Source of the DNA: Cinclus cinclus
Lineage: Eukaryota; Chordata; Aves; Passeriformes; Cinclidae
Assembly (NCBI RefSeq): GCF_963662255.1
Contig: NC_085059.1
Location: forward strand, 11,069,234-11,133,233
DNA length: 64,000 bases
Reading direction: 5' to 3'
Each line of letters begins with the position of its first letter. Positions within the stretch are counted from its first letter, which is position 1. This document shows, piece by piece, positions 11,821 to 24,766 of the stretch. Below the pieces are notes generated by a model, which was given only the letters and a program-made list of their open reading frames with translations, was not told where the DNA came from and searched no databases. Made by a program: the position numbers and the translations under genes.

Positions 11821-14188
11821 TCCAGCCCTGGTCCAAAATCTGACCATGCAATCTCTCCTCTTCTAACCATAAAACTGCACTCCAAAGAAAGGATCCAAAA
11901 CACCTGCCTGTAGGCTGCAAGACAAGCTGTTAGGAGACATAACTGGATAGAAAATGTGGATTAAGAAGTAAGTCTTTAATATCTGTATTTCCTGGAGAGT
12001 CGTATCCTGACTGTGCTTAGGGTTTTTTTCTGTTCCCTTCTTTGCAGTGCTTTTGTCACTGAGAGCCCTGATTAATTTCTTAGTTTATTAGGTTTTGTTT
12101 TTTCTTTCATCATGCTAGGGCAAACTCTACCCAGAAAAAAAGAGGGCTCTGCAGGATACTGTGCAGTGTTTTGGTTTTATATCGCTTTGGGGAGAATTCC
12201 TGTAGCTAAAATTTTCACTGCTAGGCTGGGAAGGCTAATGCCTTTTCCTGCAGACTACAAAGACTACATCACAGTGACATAAAAGTGATGCAGCAAATCA
12301 CTGCAGTGCTCTGCAGTGCAGAACTGGTCCCATTTTTCTGTGCAAGTAAGGCTTGTATGGACCTAGCTGGTACCTGAGGTCAACAATATCCCCAGGCAAA
12401 CTCCTCTATTCGGTCTTAATGTGCAAAGAAAGGAAGTCTGTTTTGTCAATATAGAGGTCATGAGACACTAGGAAATACCACCCAAAAAAGGCAATAAAAA
12501 TTAGATGAAGAGATGTTTATGTAAAATATATCTGTGCCTCTAAGCCAAAAAACAAATAATGTCATTCTCAGAGTGCTACTTTGAAGGAATTTTACTTGAA
12601 CAAGATTTAATGTAAAACTGGTGTATCTGCATTGTTGTATACAACCTTATCTCATTTGGATTTAGCAAAACCTTAATATGAGTGTCTGAGGTCTGACCTA
12701 TCTGAAGGGTAGCTTAGGAGAAAGTGCAATTGCACTAAAAATAATTCACTTTGGTGCCTTGGCTACCACCCACTATAGCCCTTTTCATATCACATAAACT
12801 CAAATGTACCATGCTATTTCTCTCCATTTTAAACTGCTCTCCCAGGGAAAGTGAATGGAATAGCACCATCAAGCCATATGCTGTGGAAACCAGGGAGGGC
12901 ATGAAATTGCAGAGGTACTGACACGTGCTGGATTTTTCTGGCTGTTAAGTTCATGTGATAAAACACAGCTCATTTCTCTACCTCGGTGTGATATGTATTG
13001 AGAAAGTTTTAATATCACAACTTCTTTGCGGGATGCAATACCATCTGGAGTGAGGAAGGAGAGTTCTCCCTGGGTGTTTTGGTGAGCAAAGAGAGTGCTG
13101 GTGTTTGTCCTTCCTTATCTGCTGCTGAAACACTGAGAAAAAGAGCCAGTCCTGCCTGACAGGCTGCTGTCCTTGGCTTGATAACTTAGGCATGATTAGT
13201 TCTGAAATCCTATTGTTGCAGATTTGGCAGAGCATTGTTGTGTCCTTGCTTATCCCACATGGTCCTGTTCTGTGACAAAATTCTGGAGATGTTCGACTCA
13301 GTTCAGTTACTGTTATGGAAAGAGAACTGAGAACTCAAGCCCTGAGCTGGTGTTTACATCCCTTTTACCCATCTACAGAACCCTTTATCCATCTACATAT
13401 GGATTTAGTTAAAAAAAGGAGGGGTTCACCACAGCCCTTCTGCAGAGTACCAAAGTTACCACCATTGAGACAATAATTTTAGAAAAATTAAGATTTTAGC
13501 TCAATATAGATTTGCTGGAATTAATTGAAGCAGATAGGCTTTGCTGGAAATAATTAAGAATTAGTAGTCAGTTAAAAGAAGCTGGACTTGAGATGGTTAT
13601 CCCAGATTTAAACAACTAACTGCTTGTCATTTTTATGTTTGCATAGCTGTGTTTGTAATAAGAAACAGAGAAACTGATAAACAGATCTAAAGAAACACAA
13701 ACAATTGTAAATCTTTTACATCTGGAAATCCAGTCAAAAGTCACGGAGCGGGGAAACCGAAGCTCTCCCAGAGCTCATTTGTATTGGCATCTATGGGAGG
13801 GGTTGAAAGTTCAGAGTGAGGAAGACTCACCTTACTTCTTCTTTTTACAGCCCCTCCCCATAAAGAAGACCACTGATCCAATTCAGGGAACAAACCATGC
13901 ATGCTTAATAGCTAATAGCATTCAAGCTGATTACCATAGGAAGCAGGGAATGGGAGGTGCTTGTGTTATGAATATGTAAACACTTAAAACTTTTGTAAAT
14001 AAATAGACTCTGGAATTGCTTGTAACTTTGCAGTGTGTATTAGGGGGCTACAGCATGCAGTTGCCCAGTGCTGAATTAAACATACACTTTCTAAGTCTGA
14101 ACTGTTAAAGAGTCCTTTGTCTGTCACAGCTGGGTATCAATATTAGATCAATACCCATATTTTAATAAATCACCATGACCTGGTTTCT
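11821..14188. other. unique sequence, no gene recognised
   Basis: AT-rich unique sequence without recognisable exon, repeat family or RNA gene. All open frames here are under 90 codons. Confidence 0.45.
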
Positions 14189-14220
14189 CCTTGCTTCCCT
14201 CCTTCCTTCCCTCCCTCCCT
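14189..14220 (+). repeat. (CCTT)n polypyrimidine microsatellite
   Basis: About 30 bp of imperfect cctt/ccct units with no purine between about 14196 and 14220. A simple repeat. Confidence 0.75.
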
Positions 14221-17200
14221 AAAGGTTAGTGAATGGATTTTGGGCTTATGCTGGAGTGAGAGGACTCTGGCTTCTGGGTACAGTGAATTCACTGATAAAG
14301 AATTTCAAATGAATTTTCCCTAAGTTATGAAATACATGGCACCTCTAAGGCTATTGTCCCATCAGGCATGAGACCTGGAATCCCCACTCTACATTGTACA
14401 AGCCTCCATTAAGCAGTGTAAAATTGGTCTATTTATAACTCATTTTAGGGCTTAAATCTCAGGATGAAGTTGAAATGACTAGATCTTCCTGGAAGGCAGC
14501 CAGGATTTGTCTTGCCCATTTCTTTTTCCTCTGGAAGAATAAAGCCCTTAATTAGGACAGAAAAAGTAAGGGCAGGGGTGGGCAGTGTGGTGGTGGGCAG
14601 GGCAGGGAAGAAATGAGCTGGAGGTGGAGCAATGCTGCTCCTGGGCCACAACCTCTTTTTGAAGGTTTTGCAGGTAAGAGGTTGCCTTGGGTCCTGGCAT
14701 GGAGAGGACGTCTCAAAGGACGATTCTGGGACCTGGTAATCCAATAATCCAAAGCCCTTTCTAATCAGGCTTGGTATTCCCACTCCCAGCTATACATTGG
14801 CCTTCCTTCTCCTAGTGTTAAGTTAGTTTTTTCCCAATTTCATGTGTTATTAATTATTGCTAAAATGAGGTGTGAGAGCAGAGGTCCATGTGTGTTGTTT
14901 GATGGCAAATTCCAGGTTAAACTGAAAGCAATTTCCAAACTCAAGGAGCTTCCAAATACAGCAGTGATTCAGTTTCTTGGGTTTGCAATAATTTCAGTTT
15001 GGTTTTTCACTGCAGACTCAGCTGATTTTCTAACCAGGCTCTGCCCTCTGAACCCTGAAAATCACATATTACACCTCAAGACCTCTCCTCTCTCTCCTTC
15101 AGCACTTGCATTTAGTGCAATTCTCTCTGGAGTTACTCATTTGTCTTGGTTATTACTAAATAAAACCTTCTCTCACCACCAGCTCCTTCTGCTTTGTTCT
15201 GCCACTGGCAATCCAATGTTTGTAAGGTAATTGCAGCTTCTGTGACCTGTGATGTGAAAAAGGCAGTGGCAGCATTGTGGAATGAAACTAAGAGGATGAA
15301 TTGAGCATGAGAAGAGAAACCGTGCCTGTTTGTGGACAATCAAGTAACCAAGAAAGGATAAAAATGAAAAAAAATTGGGGGTTTAATAATCTGGTAGTGT
15401 GGGCAGTATGGAGGTGAGCCTCTGTCCTCTGCTGCAGGTTCAGGCTGGGCTCCACCAGGGTTCCTGGCACCTCCCTGGCTGGTGGCATGTCAAAGGCCAC
15501 CATGGACATGTCACCTCTGAGTGGTTGACTCTGTTGATGTCTACACAAGTGAGCTCATCATTGGAGACTGATGCTTCTAAAAGAAAGAAGACCCTGGGAT
15601 GACTGGCATCTCTGTAAGCCACTTGTGAATTTTGCAAAATACCCCATCTTGCTTCTGGCAACAGCATCACCTTTTATAACTTGGCTTGCTTTACTGTAGC
15701 TTTCCTATAAGTTTTGGGGTCAAATTGGCCCCAGATGTCCCCTGATCAAGTGTGCTTTTCCTCTGCTTTGGGTCACAAACTGTGAATATCACATCCTTCT
15801 GTTGCAAGGTGATACATCACTGCTGCCTTCTGACCATGAAGATGGTGGGAGGCACGATTAATATTCTGTTGCTGGCAGCAAGTTTTTGGCATGTTGAAGG
15901 AAGCAAGCTTTGCAATGGGTTAATGCACCCTTGTTCATAGCCTTAACATTAAACACATGTTTAATAAATTTGTTTTCTCAGAGTGGGGCCTGCAGTGAGT
16001 GACTGAGAGCTGGACTTTTCTAGGATCTCTGCTTTCACTGGCTCTTTCTATAATGCTGTGGAACGTCTTTAAAATGTCTCCAGTATGTAAGTTTACTCAA
16101 CTGTAAAATTTGGTATAATAAGGTTTGCTTACTTTACAGCTGAGGTTTAATGAAATGATGTTTGTTGTGAGTGTCAGATCTCATCTAGAAGGTATAATAG
16201 GGAAGGTGTTATAAAAGGGCAGCATGGGGGATGTCCATCAGCAAAGTCATTGTTATAAGGAAAATCTTGCTAGAACAGAACACAGAAATCAAAGAGCAGT
16301 TGACAAAATCAGATAATGATCTTGCCTGTAAAACATAACCTTGCAGATGATGAGATGAAGGTGTTAGGAAGGGAGTTGAGGTGACAGAATGACAGGTGTC
16401 ACTAACTGCCTGGAACCTGTCTATGTGCCAAACACAACCCCCATCCCACCACTGTCGCTGTTGGGATGTACCTACCTGGCACCTGCCCAGCCCCTTGCCC
16501 TCAGCACTTCTTCAGGTCAATGTGGTGGGAAAACTTTGCAGAGTAAAGCAGAAACCACATGGTGGGTTGGGAAATCTGCCTGCTGCACACTCATCTAGAC
16601 CACAAAAAGGCCAATAAGAGAATACATTTATTTTAGCTCAGCTGCTCTCTGCTCCGGCAGCTTTGTTATGCTGAACAGCGCTGTTGAACAGTGTACATAG
16701 TTAGTTTTAAGTGAACATTTATCTTCATAGGGGACGTATAATATGAAGCACATTCAAAGAATAAGGAACATGATTCGTCCTGCCATAAAGGTTTTGGTTT
16801 GTGTTAGTGTTCTAAGTGCCTGTGTGCTGCGGAGCAAATCACTGAGGGGTTTGTGGGAGGTGGTGTTTCACTGAAAGCTCTTGGTTTTTATTAAACTCTG
16901 TGTTATGAAGGCTGGAGGACAGCCAAGCTGAGCACTGTCTTGATTGGCACATGGAAAAATTCATTGCATCAAGGTGCCGAAAGTCCAAAAGTTGTAGTAA
17001 TAGGAGGATGAGGGATAAACTGCTGTGAATATAGGGGACAACAGAAAAAGACCAGCTGTGGGCAGTGTGCACTTGGTGAAATCCAGCTGTGCCACACCCA
17101 GAAGCTGGTTCCAACATGGACAGACAAATGTTTTGGGAGTGGTTGCAGTAGCCAACCTTGCTTTTTTTCATCACTCAGGTGTAGTTAATCTAAATAATCT

Positions 17201-18952
17201 AACTAATGATATGAGACCCCAATTTTGAGTTTACCAGGGATGGTGTGAAACTAATTCTGTGCAAGCCAAGGTGTCTCCCCAGGACTGCTGCCTGCAGAAG
17301 TGAAAGTTCTATCAAATGTGTTAACCAATGACATTCCATCTCTAATTTGGCCAACAACTACTTTGTAACATGGAAACTCTGAGGCCAGGTAGGTCTTTCT
17401 TATCCTTCAACACTCTGAGTTTCCTTCCTTGGGTGTTTTCTTTGTTTGCTGGTTTCACAAACAAAATTGCCTTAGTCCAGGTGAGTATTTTAGATTTATT
17501 TGTGAACCATGTGGTGTTCAAATCACTTGATGTGAGTTGTAGTAATGTCCAGAAGCTGTAGCTGTTTAAATTATAATTATCAGATCAATCAGGCAGTCTG
17601 GAAAAGGTGGTCCTAGAGAAAAACATCCTTCTGGTTTTGCTTTTCCAATGAACTCAACAGCTATTTGCAATTACTGCATATTACAGTTAAGTTTCATATT
17701 TCATGCTTCCACTACATACCTCTTTGTTTTCAGTGTTAGGGAAAATGTGGCCCACTTCTCAAAAATTAAGTGCTTCTAAGAGCTTCAATTAAATCTTACT
17801 TTCTAAAGGATTCCCTCTACAAAGGGTCACATCCTCTGCTTTTCTTTCCCAGCCTCTAGACAGTGGAGAGTTCTGCTGGGAAAGAACTGTACTGCTGACT
17901 TTGATAGTTGTCATGTTACTTTTGTGTCTCCTCTGTATATTATTCTTCCCACTGGATGTTGACACAAGCCAGGGACTCAGTGCCTGGGATGGAGAGTGGA
18001 ATTCCCCTGTGCCTGGCTTTGCACTGGGCTGTGATGGAGACATTGCAGAGACTCCTGAAAGCTGCTGGCCAGGGACATACTGAGGGGCTGGGCTCAAATA
18101 TGCCAGACAGTTCCTGTGCAAATGCCTTCAGCCGAGCCTCCTTCTCACACACACAGTGGGTAGGATAAAAGACTGTAACTGGGTAAGATAATGACTGGCT
18201 AAATAAGCAGACAAAAATAACAAGTTTAAATTCAGCCAGGGCTCAGATTTCAATCTGAGAGCACAATGCATTTCACTGCATTAAAGGGCAAGGGATAGAA
18301 CACGTCTCATCTCTTTCTCAAGTGTAGCACACTGGACATGGAGGTCAGTCAACAGCCTCTCTATGTGTGAGGAAATGGCTGGGCCAGCAGGGCCCTTTAG
18401 TGGCACAGAGCAAGACCCAGAAAAAGACCCAGAACTGGACTGTAGATACAGGGACCTGGCACACATGAAACCTGCCCTCTGGGGATGATGCTCATGAGAA
18501 GCTTCAGCTGTGTCCACAGGAAGAAAGCAAATTATTTATTTTGAATGTTGCCTAACATTTATCTCACTATCCAACTGACCTTTCACTTTTGCTTTTTGTC
18601 TTAAGGCAATCACTTTGTCCTTTGCGAGTGGTGTTGAAGAACCCACATGTGCATCCAGTCTGTCTGTGCTGTTAATTCTGTTTCATGGGAGCACTGAGGA
18701 GTCTTCAGCTGCCAGCCCAGCTCTTTCCTCTTCCCAGGCTGGCAGGGACCAGCAATGCCCCTGAGCAGGTTTTCAGAGGTGAAACAAACTTTTATACAAC
18801 TCTCTCTGTGAATGTTAATGAACCTTGTAAAGCAAAAGCTCAGTGAAGTGTATCAAACCCCAGCTGTTCTCCCTGGGGAAGATAACCTGGCAGAAATAGC
18901 ATTGGTATTTGCTGAAATATTCTTCCATTTCTAAGGCTGGTGTGGATATATA
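14221..18952. other. unique sequence, no gene recognised
   Basis: Several frames of 60-128 codons occur (14445-14783 minus, 14844-15230 plus, 16839-17174 minus, 17789-18121 minus). None shows a domain, a strong signal sequence or flanking splice consensus, and most have equally long frames on the opposite strand. Confidence 0.4.
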
Positions 18953-19000
18953 GGAGGTGCTTGCAGAGGGAGGTGCTTGCAGAGGGAGATGCTTGCAAAG
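18953..19000 (+). repeat. three tandem copies of a 16-bp unit
   Basis: The unit ggaggtgcttgcagag occurs twice exactly and a third time with two changes (ggagatgcttgcaaag). A small local tandem duplication outside any recognised element. Confidence 0.85.
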
Positions 19001-19126
19001 GGATTGCTACCCTTGGAGCACTAGGTTCCTTCCAACATGATGATGTTTCCTTTCAAAAATTTCTTGTTTTCTCTCTTTCTCTTACTTTTCTTTTAAACCC
19101 CTATTCCTAGTCACTGCCCTTAACCG

Positions 19127-19158
<32 letters not shown>
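19127..19158 (+). repeat. C32 homopolymer
   Basis: Thirty-two consecutive C. The complementary strand is a G-run able to form G-quadruplexes and the C strand could form an i-motif. Runs this long are unstable and error-prone in sequencing, so the exact length is uncertain. Confidence 0.85.
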
Positions 19159-19215
19159 ATTCTTTCTGATGTCCAGGAGGTGAGCCCAGTTTTATCCACC
19201 CCAGAGAGGTATACT

Positions 19216-19400
19216 CACAGAAACACGGAATGGGTCAGGTTGGAAGGGACCACAATTGGTCATCTGGTTCAACCTCCCTGCTCAGACAGGGCCTCCCTGG
19301 AGCACACTGCACAGGATTGCAGCCGGATGGGGCTCTGTAATATCTCCAGTGAGGGAGAGTTCACAACTGCTCTTCCCACAGTCAGATTTTGGAGCCAGTT
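19216..19400 (-). mobile_element. CR1 LINE fragment, older subfamily
   Basis: The plus strand reads cacggaatgggtcaggttgg, aagggacc, tcatctggttcaacctccc, gcacaggattgcag, ggatggggctctg and atctccagtgagggag. This is the reverse complement of a CR1 tail of the type with a long block before the ORF2 stop, different from the shorter type seen near 8.6 kb. It continues towards the end of ORF2 and fades near 19400. Confidence 0.82.
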
Positions 19401-21002
19401 TGTGAGTCTTTACTGAGCAGAATCAGGTTTCCAGTAGTGCATCTTAGTGTGCTTCTGCAGAAATTCAAAATTTTTTTCCCTCCCTTGACTGACTACAGCT
19501 GACATAAATACTGTAGCTGGCATTTTTAAAGTGATCATAGAAAGTACTTGGAGCTGAGTTGAGCTGAAGAGCAAGGATAATATCCACTGCAGCAGAGGAT
19601 GCTGCCAGGGGCAGATGGCAAGTCCTAGGACAAAGGCAAAATGAAAGATAGAAGAATGGAGTCACACTAAAAGGGAAAATTTCTCTATTTTATAGTCAAT
19701 AACAGAAATATTAAGGCTAAGCAGCTTCTCTGAGTCAGTTATTTAAAACCTACAAATGACAGTGAATTGACACTGCTAGCCCGGTTGCTTACAGCTCTCT
19801 TGGTGAGTATCTGTTGAGTAAGTTAAGATGGACATCTTTATTTAATTTACAGGAAAAAGGCAGGTTTATGCTCTTACAAGCTACTCACTTGTACAACTGT
19901 TCAAACAAAAATTTTTCTTGCTTCACTTTAATAATTAAGACAACAGGAAGCCCTTTCATTCTCAGAGGAAAAAAATGTTCCAGCTTTATATAATATATTT
20001 TTGGCATCACAAAAGATATGCTACCATAAGTTATTTCTTTATAGCTATGAATTGCCACTGTTGCAATTTTTACATTGGGTATTTCTAGAGGAATAGAAGA
20101 TATTTCTTTCTGGTCCTGTTTTGTTTAGTAATTTGCAAGTTGTGATTTAAGTTTCAGCATTCAGCTTTATTTCTGTCTCCCATTGGGATAATATAATCAA
20201 CATTAAGTACTATTATTTCATTTTTAAGAGAGGATTGATGAACCAACTCACCTACATGTCCTGTATGAAGTTAAATTAAATACATATTTTAAATACATTT
20301 TTTTATTATTTAACAGCAAAACAATATTACTTCATACAAGAACCAAAGACGAGAAATCCCAAAGGTGAATTTCTTATTGTACAAATTCCCAGGCAACAAA
20401 CAAATGAATACCCTTTCTAGTGAGGATGAATTCTAATCTTTCTTCTGCAGATGAAGTGCCCATAGACTAGTCATGAGACTGAAAAAGGCACCTATGTTCT
20501 TCATCTTATGAAATTTTATGTGATATCTAACTGGGGATCACTAGATGGGGTTCAACACATCTTGAATGCATTTGAGGGCCCATATATTTAAAATTTGGTC
20601 ATGTAGAAATATGTTGAAAACATCCCCAAATGCTGCTACTTCTTATTTTTTAGGCTGTTTTTAAGTTTTAAGAAAATGACAGTCTAATGTGAGGGTGTGA
20701 GCCCTGTTGTCCCAGACTGTGCCAAACATATTGTAGTCAGCTACTCCACAGTGACCCTAAAGAAGTGGAAAGTGTAGCAGTCAATGTTAGGGAAGCAGAG
20801 AGAGAAGCTGGCAACTGCAGAGACAAAAATGAAGACAAGTGTTTGGAATGTGCTGCGATTAATAGCTTTCTCTTTTCTTGGTAATAGTTGTGCAAAAATT
20901 TTAATTCAGAAAGGGAGCATATTATAATTGATAACCAAACATTCTCTGTATATAAAATGTTGCAGATCATCAGAATACAACTCTCTCTATGTCCACACCG
21001 CT
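19401..21002. other. unique sequence, no gene recognised
   Basis: AT-rich unique sequence. The longest frame (20737-21054, minus) runs through the adjoining TA repeat and is not convincing. Confidence 0.45.
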
Positions 21003-21024
21003 GTATATATATATATATATATAC
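21003..21024 (+). repeat. (TA)n microsatellite
   Basis: About 11 TA units. A second AT run of about 16 bp lies at 21890-21905. Both are simple repeats able to unwind easily. Confidence 0.85.
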
Positions 21025-23931
21025 ACTTGCCATCAGACAGATACATCTGAACAAACAGAGAAAATTAATTTATAGAGCTGTTAGAAGAAATGTTTGAAAA
21101 ACATAAAACATGTTTTATCTGCTATTCCCTATAGCAGAGTGAAGCTCTACATGTTCTCTGCTGTACTGCTTTGTCCTGGCCATCCCCCATGGGTCCCTGG
21201 GGCTTGGCTGGCCCAGGATCTGACTTCCCATTTCTGACAAAATTCGGAAGAAATTTACTTTAAATTAATGTAATAATTTTTAATATCCTTAGGCAATACT
21301 AGGAGGTTCTGGGGACTCTTCTGTGGATAGCAGCTTCAAAAAGCCCAGAATCAAATTATATTCCATTTAACTCCATTTATACCAGTCAAACTATTTAAAG
21401 GACTGATTTTGTTGTTGGTTTAGATTTTTATGCTGTAAAAACTCTATTCAGACATCTCTAACAGAGAAAAAAATTGTTTCAGCTTGTGCTGCAGGTGAGT
21501 ATCTGTCATTTGAAGACCCATCCTCTGATGAAACTCTGCCTAGTGATGGACCAGGTCAGTCCAATGTCCAACAACACAAAATCAGTGCTTTTCTTCCCTC
21601 AAAGAGATGGCTAAAGGTCTGTAGGTCTGCAGGTGCCTTTGGAAAGGAGGGTTCTGACCATACGGGCAGAACAAAAGAAAGAAGGGGCTGGGAGCTGGAG
21701 TTGAGACAGGAACCTTCCTTCCTCCTTGCTCTCACGATGCATGGACCAGCTGGGTGCATGCTATTTTGGGTAAGAATTGTTTAAGAGTTGTTCTGTTGAC
21801 CTAAGGACAATAGACCCTGAGGGAAACTCAGTGAGAGAAGCTGTGCTGGGAGATATATAATGGAATAAAGGTGTGTGAATGTATGTGCATATATATATAT
21901 ATATACAGCCCCCAAGACAATATTTTGCAGTAATGTTTGTCATGGGAGCATGTCATGTGGGGGTGCTCTGCAGGTCCCCCCTGCTCATGTGCCATGAGAT
22001 TTGTTTGTGCTCTGGGAGCTCTGGCTATCATATGCTTCCTTGCTTGGTCCCTGGAAAGTAATATCCTTTTGTGTCTCTAGCTCAGTACTCAGCCACAGGA
22101 ATATCTAGTACTTCTTGGACAAGGTTAATGCAGCATCAGGAGGAGCTTCCCGGTGCCCTGGGATGAGTGGTGCCACACAAGTGCCGAGTACTTTCATATA
22201 ATAAAGCACTTAATAACTAAGTGTGCCTCTCAAAGAAGAAAAACCAAGAGGAACTCTACAGTAGAGAGGGCACTTGGTTTTCTATTACTGTCAGTGTTCA
22301 TTGAATACCCTGGAGAACTGTTTGAAATTAATATGGTATCTTCCAGGGAGATCAGGGTACTTCCAGAGGGGTTTTGTTCAGAAACCTGTGAAGCTTCTGT
22401 TCCTATAGCTTTAGACAGCTTATAGCTTTCTCTATTTCTCTCTTAATCGTTCATTAGGCTTTGTCAAACTGTTCCAATTCCTATAGAAACTCTAATAAAA
22501 TCTTGCTCTCTAAATAGCCATGCCAATTTTATCAGGTCAGGACCTGCCCTTTCCAACTAATTTGCTACCTTTTGAATGTAGTTTTTCCTCAGTAAAGAGT
22601 TTGCAGTGAGAAGGAGCCCAAAATTATTAACCCAAATATTTTTTTCTCTTTTCAGCCTAAATCAAATGTAGGATTTTTTTCTTTAAATCATGTGTGCAGT
22701 ACACTTATGTTTGTGAAAAGACAAACCCTCTGAAGAAGCAAGCCAAAGCTTGTCTCTTGTTCCTGTGATGATCTTGGTGGCTGACCTGAGGATTTGGAGC
22801 AAGGCAATGAAAATTCACCATCATTACAATCCAGAAGGTGTAAGATTTCTTTGAAATGCCCTATAAATCCAGGGAGAGGGTGTAGCGTGTATTTTGTGAT
22901 AAAATCTCTATAATTTCACTGCAGTAAGACCTGATATGGCTTGAATTCAAGGCCCCAACAAGGCAGTCTATATTATATTTGCAGGACCCTGAGGCACTTA
23001 TTCACCCTTTTCCCATGGAAATCCAGGACAGAATTTTGCACTACCTCTGCTGGCATGTGAGCAGGTCTATAATTGAATAGTAAAGGTCTCTTTTCACTGT
23101 TTTCCTTCTGGAATAATGTCTCCTATGCAAAAGCAAGTTTCCCTCCCAGTTTCTGCCAATGAATGAGCTCTTTAGGTTGTATAATTTAAAATAATTTGTT
23201 TAAGTTTATGGGTTGGAAAGAACAAGATGAAAGTAAAAGATGAATGGCACACTCTGCCCCAAGTTTCAGCTGTGGCCAAATGGCATCAATAGATATTCCT
23301 CAGCTGGACAGAGATGAAATTATTCTCTTTGGCTGGACAAAGAGTTTTTTTGCTAAACGAATGACTGAAGCCATACCTATAAAAGACAGCACCTTAATAA
23401 TAAAACCACCATATTTCACAAGTTTCGAACAGAAAGCAGGAAAATGTGGAATGAATTTCAGGCAGCTGAAATAGTCTGCCTGACCTGTATTAAGGTACTT
23501 TGAAAAGGTATTGTGAAATTTCCATTACATCTTCCTACATTTTACATGAGCAGACATCTTGCTCTTGCTCAGCTTGTATATGTTTCTACACAAAAGGAAA
23601 TGGAAAAACTTTTTTCCTTGTTATTGGAGAAAAATGGTCAAATACCCTCTGAGACAGCAGCTATGTCCCCAAATCAGAAAACTGCCTATTAAGCACAATG
23701 CTATGAAGTCTGGGCTAAAGTACTGTTTACATTTTGCTTGCAGACCCTCATCAATTTCAGCACTGGAATTTCATTAGGAATGTAATTTCTGAAGATATTT
23801 AAGGAAAGGAGTGGAGGCAGAGACTGAAGTTTTGATAATACACAATGCAAGTTTCATGCTTCACGTTTTCCCCTGTTGCTCATGTGCTGCGCTGCCCTGC
23901 ATGCCTTGCTCCCACAGCTTTGGTGGTACGC
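21025..23931. other. unique sequence, no gene recognised
   Basis: Unique sequence without recognised exons or repeat families apart from the AT run at 21890-21905. A 76-codon frame at 23244-23474 and a 72-codon frame at 23559-23777 have no known domain. Confidence 0.45.
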
Positions 23932-24480
23932 TGTTGTCCCGGTTGAAAACAAATCAGTGGGAGATGCCAAGTCAGAACTACAATTTAATAGGAAAATTAA
24001 AATAAAATGCAGTAGTACAAAAACATTGACAGAGTCAGAAAACAACCTGACACCCTGTTGGTCAGGGTGTCGGTAGCCATTTGTTTAAGTGGTGGCTGCA
24101 GTCCTCCTGGAGTGACACGTAGTTCTGTTGAAGCAGGGATCCTGTAGAAGGGTGTAGTTTTCCTCTGAAGGTCCAGTGGTGTTTTAGAAGAGTCTGGTTT
24201 TCCTCTGGGAACCCAGTGGAAAAAGGCTGCTCTGATGTTCCAAATCTCAGATTATATCTAGGTAGGTAATGCTTGGCTCCTCCCCCTGGATGGAGCATCT
24301 CCCAATGGGATGATGTAATTTTATCAGTCATGTAGTGAGAACCAATGGCCCATTAACAGAAGATATCCCCCTGGAGGGAGGATGGGTTGTGGAAGAGCTA
24401 AAGAACACTGCTCCACCTGGTTTTAACAATGGTAATAGAATACATACTATTGGTTACATACTGCATTGCAACCTAAGACA
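23932..24480 (-). mobile_element. solitary endogenous-retrovirus LTR
   Basis: About 549 bp. Read on the minus strand it starts tgtcttagg and ends gggacaaca, so it has TG...CA ends. It carries a TATA-like gatataatc near 24251-24258, an attaaa polyadenylation-like word (23984-23989) and a perfect 9-bp hairpin at 24049-24071. The order U3-TATA-R-poly(A)-U5 fits a retroviral LTR, and the sequence resembles songbird LTRs from memory. I see no internal retroviral sequence on either side and no clean target-site duplication, so the ends may be off by some bases or the flanks decayed. Confidence 0.6.
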
Positions 24481-24547
24481 ATTGTGTTGAGTCTGTACCC
24501 TCTGACCCCTATGCTGGCAGAAGACTCGGCACACTCATTTGGGAGTG

Positions 24548-24766
24548 GCAGCTCAGGTTGGATATTAGGGAAAATTTCTATACTGAAAGACTAATTAAGC
24601 ATTGGAGCAAGCTCCTCAGGAAAATGGAGGAGCCATCATTCCTACAAGTGTTCAAACAATGAGTAGAGATGGCAATTTGTGATATGGTTTAGTGGGAAAA
24701 GTGGTATTTCGTCAAAGGTTGAACTTGATCTTGGAGATCCTTTCCAACCTAATGATTCTGTGATTC
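24548..24766 (+). mobile_element. CR1 LINE fragment: end of ORF2 plus 3' UTR
   Basis: The first 100 bp translate like the CR1 ORF2 C-terminus (LDIRENFYTERLIKHWSKL, a match to the family pattern LDIRKxFFTxRVVRHWNRL), interrupted by a stop near 24661. Then come ttgaacttgatcttggagat and cctttccaacctaatgattc, ending tgtgattc. An old, decayed copy of the subfamily with a cctttccaacctaa core. Confidence 0.85.

Noticed and set aside
11309..11920. 203-codon minus-strand frame, the longest in the window
   Set aside because: About half of it is antisense to a CR1 LINE fragment; no domain or splice context.
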